Positions 53,561 through 62,331 of a stretch of 64,000 bases of DNA are shown here, piece by piece; within the stretch, counting starts at the first letter, position 1, and each line of letters opens with the position of its first letter. The position numbers and the translations under genes are program-made. The DNA lies in assembly GCF_013387455.1 (NCBI RefSeq), contig NZ_VWNC01000005.1, positions 62,001 to 126,000 on the forward strand. Direction: 5' to 3'. Source of the stretch: Mariprofundus sp. NF. Lineage in GTDB: Bacteria; Pseudomonadota; Zetaproteobacteria; Mariprofundales; Mariprofundaceae. The notes under the pieces were generated by a model that saw only the letters and a list, made by a program, of their open reading frames with translations, was not told the origin of the DNA and searched no databases.

Positions 53561-55077
53561 GTTTGCTCCTGTGGTTTTCCATGCGGATAACCCTCAATGG
53601 TTTCAGGATGGCGTATGTGCAGGCCAGTGCTGCTGCCTTCGCCTGTAACCACGCGGGCATGTCTGCGCTGTAGCTGGCGGGGATGCTTAACGCCGCAGGA
53701 GTGGGCAATCACACCGACATCATGCTGGATATGATTTGCATAGTGATGCACACGCACCGCTTTATCTGTCGGATCAAGTCCGCGCTGCAACCGTTTCTGG
53801 TGGGTAGTGATGCCGGTCGGGCAGCTGTTTTTGTTACACTGCATGGCCTGAATGCAGCCGAGTGCAAACATGAAACCGCGTGCTGAGACGATAAAATCTG
53901 CCCCCATGCAGAGTGCCCATGCGATACCTGAGGGGGTGATCAGTTTACCTGAGCAGATGACGCGTACCCGATCGCGCAAGCCATAACCGACCAGATGATC
54001 AATCAGCATTGGCAGGCTCTCTTTCAGGGGCAGTCCCATGAAATCCATCAAGGGTTGAGGGGCGGCACCTGTACCACCATCGGAGCTATCGAGGGTGATA
54101 AAGTCGGGGGCGCTCTCAACACCACGTTCTTTGATCGCATCAAAGAGATTATCGAGCACATTACAGCCGCCAATCACCAGTTTGATACCGACCGGTTTGC
54201 CGGTGACTTCGCGAACACGTGCAATCATATCCAGCAACTGGCCGGGATTGTCGATATCTACATGGCGGTTGGGGCTGATCGAATCTTCACCTTGCGGGAT
54301 GCCGCGAATGGTGGCGATTTCAGCCGTCACCTTGGCCGCTGGTAGAATGCCGCCTTTACCCGGCTTGGCACCCTGACTGAGCTTGATCTCAAACATGCGC
54401 ACCTGTTCGATGGCTGCCAGTTCGCGCAAGCGATCATCAGAGAGTTCACCCTTCTCGTCGCGTACGCCATATTTGGCAGTGCCGATCTGCATGACAATAT
54501 CGCAACCGCCTTCAAGATGGTAAGGGGAGAGCCCACCCTCTCCTGTATTCATCCAGCAGCCAGCTTTGGCAGCGCCGTTTGAAAGTGCCTGCACGGCTAC
54601 TTTGGAGATCGCTCCGTAACTCATGCCTGAGATGTTGAAGAAACTTGTTGCCGTATACGGGGTTCGGCAACCGGTACCGATAACCATAGGCTCTGTCTCT
54701 GCCGCATCGACATCCAGTGTGGGGTAGGGGCAGTTTACAAAGGAGATACTGCCAGCCGGGCTGAGATCTCGGGTAGAGCCGAACGGGATGGTATTGTCCT
54801 CATTCTTGGCCGCCCGGTAGACCCACTCGCGCAGGGCCCGGTTAAACGGCATCTCCTCGCGATCCATGGCAAAGAAGTATTGGCGGAAGAAGGTACCGAG
54901 ATGTTCAAACAGGCCGCGAAACCGACCAATCACCGGATAATTACGGCGAACGGCATAGCGGGTCTGGGTGATATCGATGATAAACAGTATGATCACCGTG
55001 ATGATCAACAGGCTGAATGCAATCAGCAGTAGTGCGGAGAGTCCTGTATAAAATGTATCAATATAGTCACTGAGCAT
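53557..55077 (-). CDS. Membrane-anchored FMN-binding glutamate synthase family protein
   Basis: A 506-residue protein with a membrane helix at about 13-36 (ALLLIAFSLLIITVIILFI) and a soluble TIM-barrel domain like the synthase domain of glutamate synthase. Landmarks are GCRTPYTATSFFNISGMSYGAIS, NTGEGGLSPYHLEGG, QGAKPGKGG, LDSSDGGTGAAPQPL and the [3Fe-4S] cysteines in CIQAMQCNKNSCPTG (C-x5-C-x4-C). There is no glutaminase domain, so it cannot by itself use glutamine. Such stand-alone members are widespread with no known substrate. First gene of the minus-strand set; its stop overlaps the aldehyde dehydrogenase start by 4 bases. Confidence 0.9.
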   Translation of the reverse strand: MLSDYIDTFYTGLSALLLIAFSLLIITVIILFIIDITQTRYAVRRNYPVIGRFRGLFEHLGTFFRQYFFAMDREEMPFNRALREWVYRAAKNEDNTIPFGSTRDLSPAGSISFVNCPYPTLDVDAAETEPMVIGTGCRTPYTATSFFNISGMSYGAISKVAVQALSNGAAKAGCWMNTGEGGLSPYHLEGGCDIVMQIGTAKYGVRDEKGELSDDRLRELAAIEQVRMFEIKLSQGAKPGKGGILPAAKVTAEIATIRGIPQGEDSISPNRHVDIDNPGQLLDMIARVREVTGKPVGIKLVIGGCNVLDNLFDAIKERGVESAPDFITLDSSDGGTGAAPQPLMDFMGLPLKESLPMLIDHLVGYGLRDRVRVICSGKLITPSGIAWALCMGADFIVSARGFMFALGCIQAMQCNKNSCPTGITTHQKRLQRGLDPTDKAVRVHHYANHIQHDVGVIAHSCGVKHPRQLQRRHARVVTGEGSSTGLHIRHPETIEGYPHGKPQEQT

Positions 55078-55177
55078 ATCTTCCCCTACAGGCTAGTGCG
55101 CCGGATAGAAGGTATGTCTTGCTAAGGCAGCTTTTCTTACAAAGTGAAACACGCGTTGCATGAGAGACTGTTGTTTC

Positions 55178-55194
55178 TGAATGAGAATGATTTA
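55178..55194 (-). promoter_or_regulatory. Fur-box-like site in front of the redox operon
   Basis: TGAATGAGAATGATTTA lies about 100 bases upstream of the FMN-binding glutamate-synthase-like gene, in the divergent gap to the aminotransferase. It contains the repeated GAATGA/GAATGA units and AATGATT core seen in Fur-type boxes, but only about two of the three expected hexamers are good. No matching promoter assigned. Confidence 0.3.
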
Positions 55195-55277
55195 CCCTTC
55201 CTTGACCGTAATAGGCCTGCTTCGTAGTCTCGGCAATCCTTTTACAGGTTACCTTTCAGCGGAGAAAAACCTTATTC

Positions 55278-56456
55278 ATGCGCGAATTTGAAAAGATCAA
55301 ACGTCTTCCTCCTTACGTGTTTGCAGTTGTTAATCAACTGAAGATGGAGCTTCGCCACGCCGGCGAAGATATTATCGATCTCGGCATGGGTAACCCCGAC
55401 CAGCCGACGCCGCAGCATATTGTCGATAAATTGTGTGAGGCTGCACAGGATGGTCGCAACCATCGCTACTCGATGTCCAAGGGTATTCCCGGACTTCGTA
55501 AGGCGATCTGTGGCTGGTATAAAACCAAGTTTGATGTTGACCTCGACCCTGAAACCGAAGCGATTGCTACCATCGGCTCCAAAGAGGGACTGGCTCACCT
55601 GGCAGTGGCGATCACTTCACCCGGTGATCTTATCCTCACCCCGAATCCTGCTTATCCGATTCACCCTTATGGTTTTATTATTGCCGGTGCCGATATCCGC
55701 CATGTGCCGATGGGGCCTGAACGTGACTACTTTGCCGATATTGAAAAGGCGGTAAAAGATTCCTGGCCGCGTCCGAAAATCATTGTGGTTAATTTCCCCT
55801 CCAACCCGACAGCTCAGGTGGTTGATCTCGACTTTTATGTGAAACTTGTCGATTTTGCGCGTGAGAATGATCTGATTGTCATCTCCGATATCGCTTATGC
55901 CGAGATCACCTTTGACGGGTATCAGTGCCCTTCGATCATGCAGGTGCCCGGAGCCAAGGATGTGGCGGTGGAGTTTTACTCCCTCTCCAAGACCTACAAT
56001 ATGCCGGGTTGGCGTATGGGCTTCATGGTCGGCAACAAAGATATTGTGGCAGCCCTAGCCAAGATTAAGTCGTATCTCGATTACGGCACTTTCCAGCCGC
56101 TACAGATTGCCGCATGTGCAGCATTGAACGGGCCACAGGATTGCGTGGAAGAGATTCGTGCCATGTACCAGTCACGTCGCGATGTGCTGATTAATGGTAT
56201 GCATCAGATGGGCTGGATGGCTGAGAAGCCGAAGGCATCGATGTTTGTCTGGGCTGAGATTCCCGATGAGTTCAAAGCGATGGGTTCGCTTGAGTTTGCC
56301 AAGCGCATGATGAAAGAGGGTGGTGTATCGGTCTCTCCTGGTATCGGTTTTGGTGACTACGGCGATAGCCATGTGCGCATTGCACTGATCGAGAACGAAC
56401 ACAGAACACGTCAGGCACTGCGCGGCATGCGCCAGTTTCTCAACGCAGGAAAATAG
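55278..56456 (+). CDS. alaC: Class I/II aminotransferase, AlaC/YfdZ-like
   Basis: PLP-dependent transaminase of 392 residues, most like AlaC (glutamate-pyruvate aminotransferase) rather than LL-diaminopimelate aminotransferase. Opening [31 protein letters not shown], then [21 protein letters not shown], the Asp in ISDIAYAEI and PLP-lysine in [15 protein letters not shown], ending in [17 protein letters not shown] with the carboxylate-binding arginine. Divergent from the redox operon; a repeat element and hom follow. In many Proteobacteria alaC precedes hom-thrC as here, supporting the call. Confidence 0.9.
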   Translation: MREFEKIKRLPPYVFAVVNQLKMELRHAGEDIIDLGMGNPDQPTPQHIVDKLCEAAQDGRNHRYSMSKGIPGLRKAICGWYKTKFDVDLDPETEAIATIGSKEGLAHLAVAITSPGDLILTPNPAYPIHPYGFIIAGADIRHVPMGPERDYFADIEKAVKDSWPRPKIIVVNFPSNPTAQVVDLDFYVKLVDFARENDLIVISDIAYAEITFDGYQCPSIMQVPGAKDVAVEFYSLSKTYNMPGWRMGFMVGNKDIVAALAKIKSYLDYGTFQPLQIAACAALNGPQDCVEEIRAMYQSRRDVLINGMHQMGWMAEKPKASMFVWAEIPDEFKAMGSLEFAKRMMKEGGVSVSPGIGFGDYGDSHVRIALIENEHRTRQALRGMRQFLNAGK

Positions 56457-56466
56457 AGGCGGATTA

Positions 56467-56537
56467 ACCACGAAGTGCACGAAGATCACGAAGTATCAAT
56501 ACATGTTATTCTTCGTGCACTTCGTGATCTCTGTGGT
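56467..56537. repeat. Intergenic inverted-repeat element (ACCACGAAG/CACGAAG type)
   Basis: Arms at 56467-56493 (ACCACGAAGTGCACGAAGATC onward) and 56511-56537 pair imperfectly, and both contain CACGAAG units, in different order. Outer ends read ACCACGAAG and, on the other strand, ACCACAGAG. This ACCACAGAG end resembles the outer end of the element at 28129-28269, so they look like two members of one dispersed family. It lies between alaC and hom, ending 19 bases before the hom start and leaving its ribosome site free. Confidence 0.6.
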
Positions 56538-56556
56538 GAAAAAAATGGAGTTTTAA

Positions 56557-57876
56557 ATGACTGAATTGAGAGTAGGGCTGCTGGGACTTGGTACGATAGG
56601 TACCGGAGTAGCCCGTATCCTGATCGAGCAGAAAGAGTTGATCAGCCGGCGCCTTGGTAAGCAGGTGAGGCTGGTTGCTGCTGCTGACCGCGATCTGGAT
56701 CGTGACCGTGGTCTTGATCTCTCCGGCGTCCGCTTAAGCAGTGATGCTAACGATGTTGTGACAGCTGATGATGTTGATCTGGTGGTTGAGCTGATCGGTG
56801 GATATGAACCGGCCCGCACTTTTGTGGCAACTGCGCTGGAGCATGGCAAACATGTGGTGACCGCCAATAAGGCGCTGATTGCCAAGCATGGCGAGGAGCT
56901 GTTTCCTGTAGCTGCTGCCAATGGCCTGCAGATCGGTTTTGAAGCGGCAGTCGGTGGTGGTATTCCCTGCATGAAAGCACTGCGTGAGGGCCTTGCTGCC
57001 AACGCTATCGAGTCGGTCTACGGTATTCTTAACGGTACATGCAACTTTATTCTCACCAAGATGGAGAATGAGGGTGCCGATTACGCTGATGTTCTCAAAG
57101 AGGCACAGGCGTTGGGATACGCAGAAGCTGATCCAACCTTTGACGTTGAAGGCATCGATACAGCCCAGAAACTCTCGATTCTGGCAGCCATGGCATTTGG
57201 CTCCAAGATCAAGTTTGAAGAGGTGTTTACCGAAGGCATCAGTAAAATTACAGCTGCCGACATCGAGTCCGCCCATGAGATGGGTTACCGTATCAAGCTG
57301 CTCGGTATCGCCAAGCCGCATGGAGCCGGAGTTGAGGCTGTTGAGATGCGTGTGCATCCGACACTGGTGCCACTGACTTCACAGATGGCACAGGTTTCAG
57401 ACTCCTATAATGCTGTGCAGATCTCCGGCGACTTTGTAGAGCACACTATGTATTTCGGTCGTGGTGCGGGTGAACGCCCAACGGCTTCGGCAGTGGTTGC
57501 CGATATCATGGATATTGCCAGTGGTTTCCCCGATGGTATTGCACATCTGGCACCGCCAATGGGTTTTGTGGAGAGTTCGCGTTGTGATAAACCGACCATG
57601 CCGATGGCTGATACCGAGTGTGAATATTTCATTCGCCTGATGGTGAAAGATCAGCCGGGCGTGATTGCCTCGGTCACCTCGATTCTGGCCGATCATCGCA
57701 TCAGCCTGGAAGCACTGGCCCAGAAAGAGCGTCATGCCAGCCATAATGTGCCGATTGTGATGCTGACCCATGATACAACCGAAGGAAATCTGCAGGCGGC
57801 GATCAGTCGCATTACCGGCCTTGAAGCCGTAGAAGAAGATGTGCTGATTCTGAGAAAAGAATCAGCCGTTGCATAA
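56557..57876 (+). CDS. hom: Homoserine dehydrogenase
   Basis: Makes homoserine from aspartate semialdehyde in threonine/methionine synthesis. The 439-residue protein has the NAD(P) fold [54 protein letters not shown], the catalytic lysine/aspartate part [21 protein letters not shown], and a C-terminal ACT domain ([22 protein letters not shown]) that allows threonine feedback. It lacks an aspartate-kinase domain. thrC follows after 11 bases. Confidence 0.96.
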   Translation: MTELRVGLLGLGTIGTGVARILIEQKELISRRLGKQVRLVAAADRDLDRDRGLDLSGVRLSSDANDVVTADDVDLVVELIGGYEPARTFVATALEHGKHVVTANKALIAKHGEELFPVAAANGLQIGFEAAVGGGIPCMKALREGLAANAIESVYGILNGTCNFILTKMENEGADYADVLKEAQALGYAEADPTFDVEGIDTAQKLSILAAMAFGSKIKFEEVFTEGISKITAADIESAHEMGYRIKLLGIAKPHGAGVEAVEMRVHPTLVPLTSQMAQVSDSYNAVQISGDFVEHTMYFGRGAGERPTASAVVADIMDIASGFPDGIAHLAPPMGFVESSRCDKPTMPMADTECEYFIRLMVKDQPGVIASVTSILADHRISLEALAQKERHASHNVPIVMLTHDTTEGNLQAAISRITGLEAVEEDVLILRKESAVA

Positions 57877-57887
57877 GGGATATTACC

Positions 57888-58946
57888 ATGCCTCGATATG
57901 AAGGAATCATTAACCGTTACCGCGCTTTTCTGCCTATAGCCAAGGATGACGCGGTCATCACCCTCTATGAGGGTAATACACCGCTGCATGAATCGCTCAA
58001 TCTGCGCAACGCTATCAATCCTGAGCTGAATATCTTCCTCAAGTTTGAAGGGCTGAATCCGACCGGTTCATTCAAGGATCGTGGTATGACCATGGCTGTA
58101 ACACAGGCCTATAATGCCGGCTCACGCAAGATTATCTGTGCCTCTACCGGTAACACCTCCGCCTCTGCTGCTGCTTATGCCGCCAACTCCGGTATGGAAG
58201 CTTATGTGCTGATTCCCGATGGCAAGATTGCACTCGGTAAGATGAGTCAGGGTATGCGTTATGGTGCCAAGGTGATCCAGATTCGCGGTAACTTCGATGA
58301 TGCACTGGAGCTGGTGCGTGAGATCTCTGCCGATGGTTCCATCTCGCTGGTGAATTCAGTGAATCCCTACCGTATTCAGGGTCAGAAAACTGCCTCGTTC
58401 GAGATTGTTGATGAGCTCGGTTTTGCACCGGACTTCCACGCACTGCCGGTTGGCAATGCAGGTAACATCACCGCTTATTGGATGGGTTATAAAGAGTATG
58501 CCGAGAAGCGTATCTCCAAATCCCTGCCCAAGATGCTCGGTTTCCAGGCCGCCGGTGCTGCCCCAATTGTGCTGGGTCATCCGGTTGAGAATCCTGAGAC
58601 CATTGCTACGGCTATCCGTATTGGTAAACCTGCTTCATGGAAGCAGGCCGAAGCTGCGCGTGATGAGTCCGGTGGCGTCATTGATGCGGTAACCGATGAA
58701 GAGATTCTGGAAGCCTATAATATGCTGGCATGCCTTGAAGGTGTCTTCTGCGAACCCGCATCAGCAGCCTCTGTTGCCGGCATCATTAAACTGAACAAAG
58801 CCGGTTATTTCCAGCCGGGGCAGACCATTGTCTGTACCCTGACCGGTAATGGCCTGAAAGATCCCGATACAGCCATGAAGGGTGTGGCTACACCGGTAAC
58901 CATCGATGCCAATGAGAGTGCTGTGCGAAAGGCTCTGGAGTCGTAA
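57888..58946 (+). CDS. thrC: Threonine synthase
   Basis: PLP enzyme converting phosphohomoserine to threonine. The 352-residue protein is of the short, archaeal/Gram-positive-like class: [15 protein letters not shown] lysine in [40 protein letters not shown] and the closing [15 protein letters not shown]. Length fits the class. It is coupled with hom (11-base gap). Homoserine kinase, the missing step, is not in the window. Confidence 0.96.
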   Translation: MPRYEGIINRYRAFLPIAKDDAVITLYEGNTPLHESLNLRNAINPELNIFLKFEGLNPTGSFKDRGMTMAVTQAYNAGSRKIICASTGNTSASAAAYAANSGMEAYVLIPDGKIALGKMSQGMRYGAKVIQIRGNFDDALELVREISADGSISLVNSVNPYRIQGQKTASFEIVDELGFAPDFHALPVGNAGNITAYWMGYKEYAEKRISKSLPKMLGFQAAGAAPIVLGHPVENPETIATAIRIGKPASWKQAEAARDESGGVIDAVTDEEILEAYNMLACLEGVFCEPASAASVAGIIKLNKAGYFQPGQTIVCTLTGNGLKDPDTAMKGVATPVTIDANESAVRKALES

Positions 58947-58957
58947 TCGCAGCTTCG

Positions 58958-59851
58958 ATGCTGATTGTAAGTCAGGCATTAATTCCTCATCAGGATGGAG
59001 TCACCCTCCATCCTGATCTTTTTTTATGGGACAAGCAGTTAGCTGACCGTAAGCAGTCCTGGTTTCATGCGGCTGATCGAACCCCTGCCGAGTGGTATGC
59101 GTCACTGCAGGGATCAGATGTAACAGCGTTGCTGGCTAGGCAGATCGAAGTAATGCCTGCCGCGACCAGTCAGTGCTGGAGCGTTACGCCATATCATGGC
59201 CAACTGATGCGCGATTCGATCAGGGTCTATCCCGAAGGGCTGTTTCCATGGTGCAGTGAAGATGCGGCATGGTTGTGCAGCACGCTTAATCCACTGCTGG
59301 CAGAAGAGGGTATGACCCTGTTGCATAGCGGAGCTGCACTGCTGTTAAGCTGTCGCGACGCACTTGATGCAAAACCCCTCTCCTTTGCAGCGATCTCCGG
59401 CAAGATGCTGCCCAACCGGCACCATGAAGGTGCAGATGGCGGCAGACTTAATCGCCTGATGGCGGAGATACAGATGATGCTGCACCAGCAGCAGCCTGAA
59501 TCTCGCCGGCAGCGTGGTGAGGTGGATGTGAGTGGTATCTGGCTCTCCAATCCTGTTGCCTGGCCGCAAGTTATTATTGAGAAAAAGATCGCTGTTGCTA
59601 CACGTAATCCGCATCTGAGTGCGATCGTGGATGGGCAGAATGCTACGGTTGTGATCAGTGAAGCCGAGCGTCTTGATCAGCTTGTGAAGGGCAATGTCGA
59701 ACTGCCCAAGAGGATTGTTCTGACCGGAGAGGGTTATGCTGTGCTGCTGAACAGATCACTGCTGCCAACATTCGGCAAGCCCTCCTGGTCCCCCAAGCGG
59801 GTGAAAAGTGAAGTGGAGCTGATCTCCAAGCTCTCCGGATGGATAGCATGA
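58958..59851 (+). CDS. Uncharacterised protein coupled to recJ (COG4255-like)
   Basis: A 297-residue protein that I associate with a poorly known family commonly placed just before recJ in Beta/Gammaproteobacteria. The sequence has acidic/histidine-bearing parts: VTPYHGQLMRDSIRVYP, SGKMLPNRHHEGADGGRLNRLM and the repeated helix around MLHQQQPESRRQRGEVDVSG, but no clear enzyme motif. It is 11 bases from thrC and its stop overlaps the recJ start (ATGA). That coupling suggests a link with RecJ. Family placement is by context more than by motif. Confidence 0.55.
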   Translation: MLIVSQALIPHQDGVTLHPDLFLWDKQLADRKQSWFHAADRTPAEWYASLQGSDVTALLARQIEVMPAATSQCWSVTPYHGQLMRDSIRVYPEGLFPWCSEDAAWLCSTLNPLLAEEGMTLLHSGAALLLSCRDALDAKPLSFAAISGKMLPNRHHEGADGGRLNRLMAEIQMMLHQQQPESRRQRGEVDVSGIWLSNPVAWPQVIIEKKIAVATRNPHLSAIVDGQNATVVISEAERLDQLVKGNVELPKRIVLTGEGYAVLLNRSLLPTFGKPSWSPKRVKSEVELISKLSGWIA

Positions 59852-61533
59852 ATCTGCCTGAACAGAGGACGGCAAAAGGGTGCAGGCTGAGCTGGCGCGA
59901 TGAACCGTTACATGCGGATGATCCTGTAGCGGCCTGGCATGGCGTGTTGAAAAACCGGGGTCTGAGTGAAACCGACTCCTTCTTCTCTCCACGTCTGAGT
60001 GATCTTCCTGATCCGTTTCAGATGACCGATATGGGAAAAGCGGCTGAGCGGGTTGCTGATGCCATCGCCAGCGGTGAAGCGATCCATATCTTTGGTGATT
60101 TTGATGCTGACGGTGTCAATGGCACCGCTATTCTGGTGGAAGCACTTCAAGCCACCGGTGCGAAGGTGACCTTTTCTATTCCACATCGGGCTGATGAGGG
60201 GCACGGCATTGGTGTGGAACCTGTACGAGCGGCTGTTGAAGCAGGTTGTAAATTGGGCTTGAGTGTTGATACCGGCACCACCTGTTTTGATGCCTGCAGT
60301 GCAGCCCTTGAGCTTGGTTTTGATCTGATTGTTTCCGACCACCACCTGCCAGACGCTGAACTTCCTGCAGCTTTTGCGCTGCTTAATCCGGCCCGTGAGG
60401 ATTGTGGTTTTGCCGGTCGTCAGCTCTGTGGAACCGGCGTTGCCTTTTTTCTGCTGATGGCAGTATGGAAAGTGATGGGAGAGCGAGGCAGTCGTCCGGA
60501 ATTTGATCTGAGACAGTTATTGGATCGTGTGGCCGTTGCCACCGTGGCCGATGTGATGGATCTGGTTGGGGCCAATCGCGTTCTGGTCTATCACGGCCTG
60601 CAACGACTGAACAACGAACCCTCTGTAGGCATGCGGGCACTGATCACCATCGCCAAGGTAAAAAAGGCAGTCTCGGTAGAGACCATCGGTTTCTATCTGG
60701 CACCGCGTATTAATGCTGCCGGGCGTCTGCAGCACGGCGAGGCAGCGATGCGTCTGCTCTCTACCCACGATGCGGATGAAGCCGCCAAACTTGCCTCTGA
60801 ACTGGATGAGACCAACAAACAGCGGCGACTGGTGGAAGCTGAAGCGTTCAAGCAGGCTGAACTGATGCTTGGTGATGCTGAGATACTGGCTGTTTATGAT
60901 CAGCGCTGGCATGCCGGTGTTGTCGGGCTGGTAGCCGGACGATTGGCGCGCAAACATGGCAGACCTGCTGCAGTAGGCTTTGTATCGCCAGATGGCGCTG
61001 TGCGCGTCTCATTGCGTGGCCAGCCGGGATTCCACATCGGCAAGCTGTTAAATCGCTGTGGCGAGCACCTGGAGGGCTTTGGCGGCCATGCCGGTGCCGG
61101 TGGTGGCACCATCAAAGCTGGGCAGTGGGATCAGTTCTGTGAAACATTTGCGCTGGTGGTTGCTGATCAGGCTGAACACGCCTCTGATTTTCTTCAGCAT
61201 AGCATTGATGGTGAGTTGAGTCTGAGGGCGCTGCATATTGCACTGGCTGATCGTCTTGCCCGCTTTGAGCCGATCGGCAGAGGTAATCCCGCCTGCTCAT
61301 GGCTGATCAGAGATCTGCACATTGCTGATCGCCGTAATCTTAAGGGTGGTGTGGTTCGCCTGAAGCTTACCGATGGATCGAGCTGGATTGATGGCATTGT
61401 ATTCGGTGCCAACGGCATGAGTGATGCCATTGAGCCGGGGCTTACTGTATCGGTGATCGGGCAGTTGCAGAAGGATGAGTGGCGCGGCAATGGCGCTGTG
61501 CAGTTTGTGATTGAGGATCTGATAGCAGTCTGA
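59848..61533 (+). CDS. recJ: Single-stranded-DNA-specific exonuclease RecJ
   Basis: 5'-3' single-strand DNA exonuclease for recombination and mismatch repair. The 561-residue protein has the DHH-family motifs: GDFDADGVNGTAIL (I), SVDTGTT (II), SDHHLPD (III), AVATVADVMDL (IV), RINAAGRLQHGE, then a DHHA1 domain with GVVGLVAGRLARKHGRPA and GFGGHAGAGGGTI, and an OB-fold C-terminus. Length is a little under the E. coli protein (577). The ATGA overlap at 59848 sets the start. The upstream partner is described separately. Confidence 0.96.
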   Translation: MNLPEQRTAKGCRLSWRDEPLHADDPVAAWHGVLKNRGLSETDSFFSPRLSDLPDPFQMTDMGKAAERVADAIASGEAIHIFGDFDADGVNGTAILVEALQATGAKVTFSIPHRADEGHGIGVEPVRAAVEAGCKLGLSVDTGTTCFDACSAALELGFDLIVSDHHLPDAELPAAFALLNPAREDCGFAGRQLCGTGVAFFLLMAVWKVMGERGSRPEFDLRQLLDRVAVATVADVMDLVGANRVLVYHGLQRLNNEPSVGMRALITIAKVKKAVSVETIGFYLAPRINAAGRLQHGEAAMRLLSTHDADEAAKLASELDETNKQRRLVEAEAFKQAELMLGDAEILAVYDQRWHAGVVGLVAGRLARKHGRPAAVGFVSPDGAVRVSLRGQPGFHIGKLLNRCGEHLEGFGGHAGAGGGTIKAGQWDQFCETFALVVADQAEHASDFLQHSIDGELSLRALHIALADRLARFEPIGRGNPACSWLIRDLHIADRRNLKGGVVRLKLTDGSSWIDGIVFGANGMSDAIEPGLTVSVIGQLQKDEWRGNGAVQFVIEDLIAV

Positions 61534-61732
61534 CATATCTGCTCAGATTTTCCTGATTCTGATTTTAACAACATTGCGATCAGTAGATTCCATACAGACA
61601 AACCAGGACCAATAATAGGGATTTAAGTGGAGAAATTGGCCTGTTTATTGCTCTAGCTAGAAAAGCCTAATGTATCGGTATGTTTTTGGTCAGCTGATGA
61701 ACAGGTAACTATCTCGTTTAAGTGAGGTGTTT

Positions 61733-62137
61733 ATGCTATATATCCGTTGGAACGAGGAGAATGAGCTGGGCATAGATATTATCGATGAACAGCACAGAGG
61801 GGTGGTGTCTACCATCAACTCATTCTACTACGGTGTTAGTCAGGGGCTCTCTAAACAGTCACTGACACTCACCAAAGGCATGCTCGATGAGATGACGATT
61901 ATGCATTTTGAGACCGAGGAGCGGTTTCTCGAACAGATGGGCTATCCTCACCTTCACTCCCATGCGCTGCTGCATCAGAAATTGCTCACTAAAATGAGTA
62001 CAATATATGATGAATCAATAAAAAATAGTGATCCAGAACCGTTTTTGAAGTTCCTCAAGAACTGGTGGCTGCACCATATCAATGAGGAGGACAGGGCTTA
62101 TGCCAGATATCTGGAAATCAACGGTAAGTTGCCGTGA
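61733..62137 (+). CDS. Bacteriohemerythrin
   Basis: A 134-residue O2-binding non-haem di-iron protein. The ligand set is complete: His in DEQHRG, His and Glu in HFETEERF, histidines in HLHSHALLHQK, then HHINEED near the end, as in four-helix-bundle hemerythrins. The start ATG at 61733 is preceded by GTGAGG. It sits before a membrane PAS sensor with FixL-like haem contacts, an arrangement that suggests oxygen sensing or delivery. No CheA or methyl-accepting domain is attached. Confidence 0.93.
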   Translation: MLYIRWNEENELGIDIIDEQHRGVVSTINSFYYGVSQGLSKQSLTLTKGMLDEMTIMHFETEERFLEQMGYPHLHSHALLHQKLLTKMSTIYDESIKNSDPEPFLKFLKNWWLHHINEEDRAYARYLEINGKLP

Positions 62138-62331
62138 TACTGTGTTACTTTCTAAATTTACCCTCTCTTACACGTTTGTTCGGAAGCCATCCTAATAATG
62201 GCAGTTATGGCAGCAGTAATGACAGCTTAAATCGATCGGGTTGAACATATGGTTGCTATGGCTTATTCTTTAGTTAAATAGTCGGGTATTTGGTGGGAGT
62301 GATCCGGTTTGTGAGAAGCAGAGGAGAGTGA

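Noticed and set aside
55078-55277. Riboswitch or T-box in the divergent gap before alaC
   Set aside because: No conserved T-box or known riboswitch motif was found; only the Fur-like site is notable.
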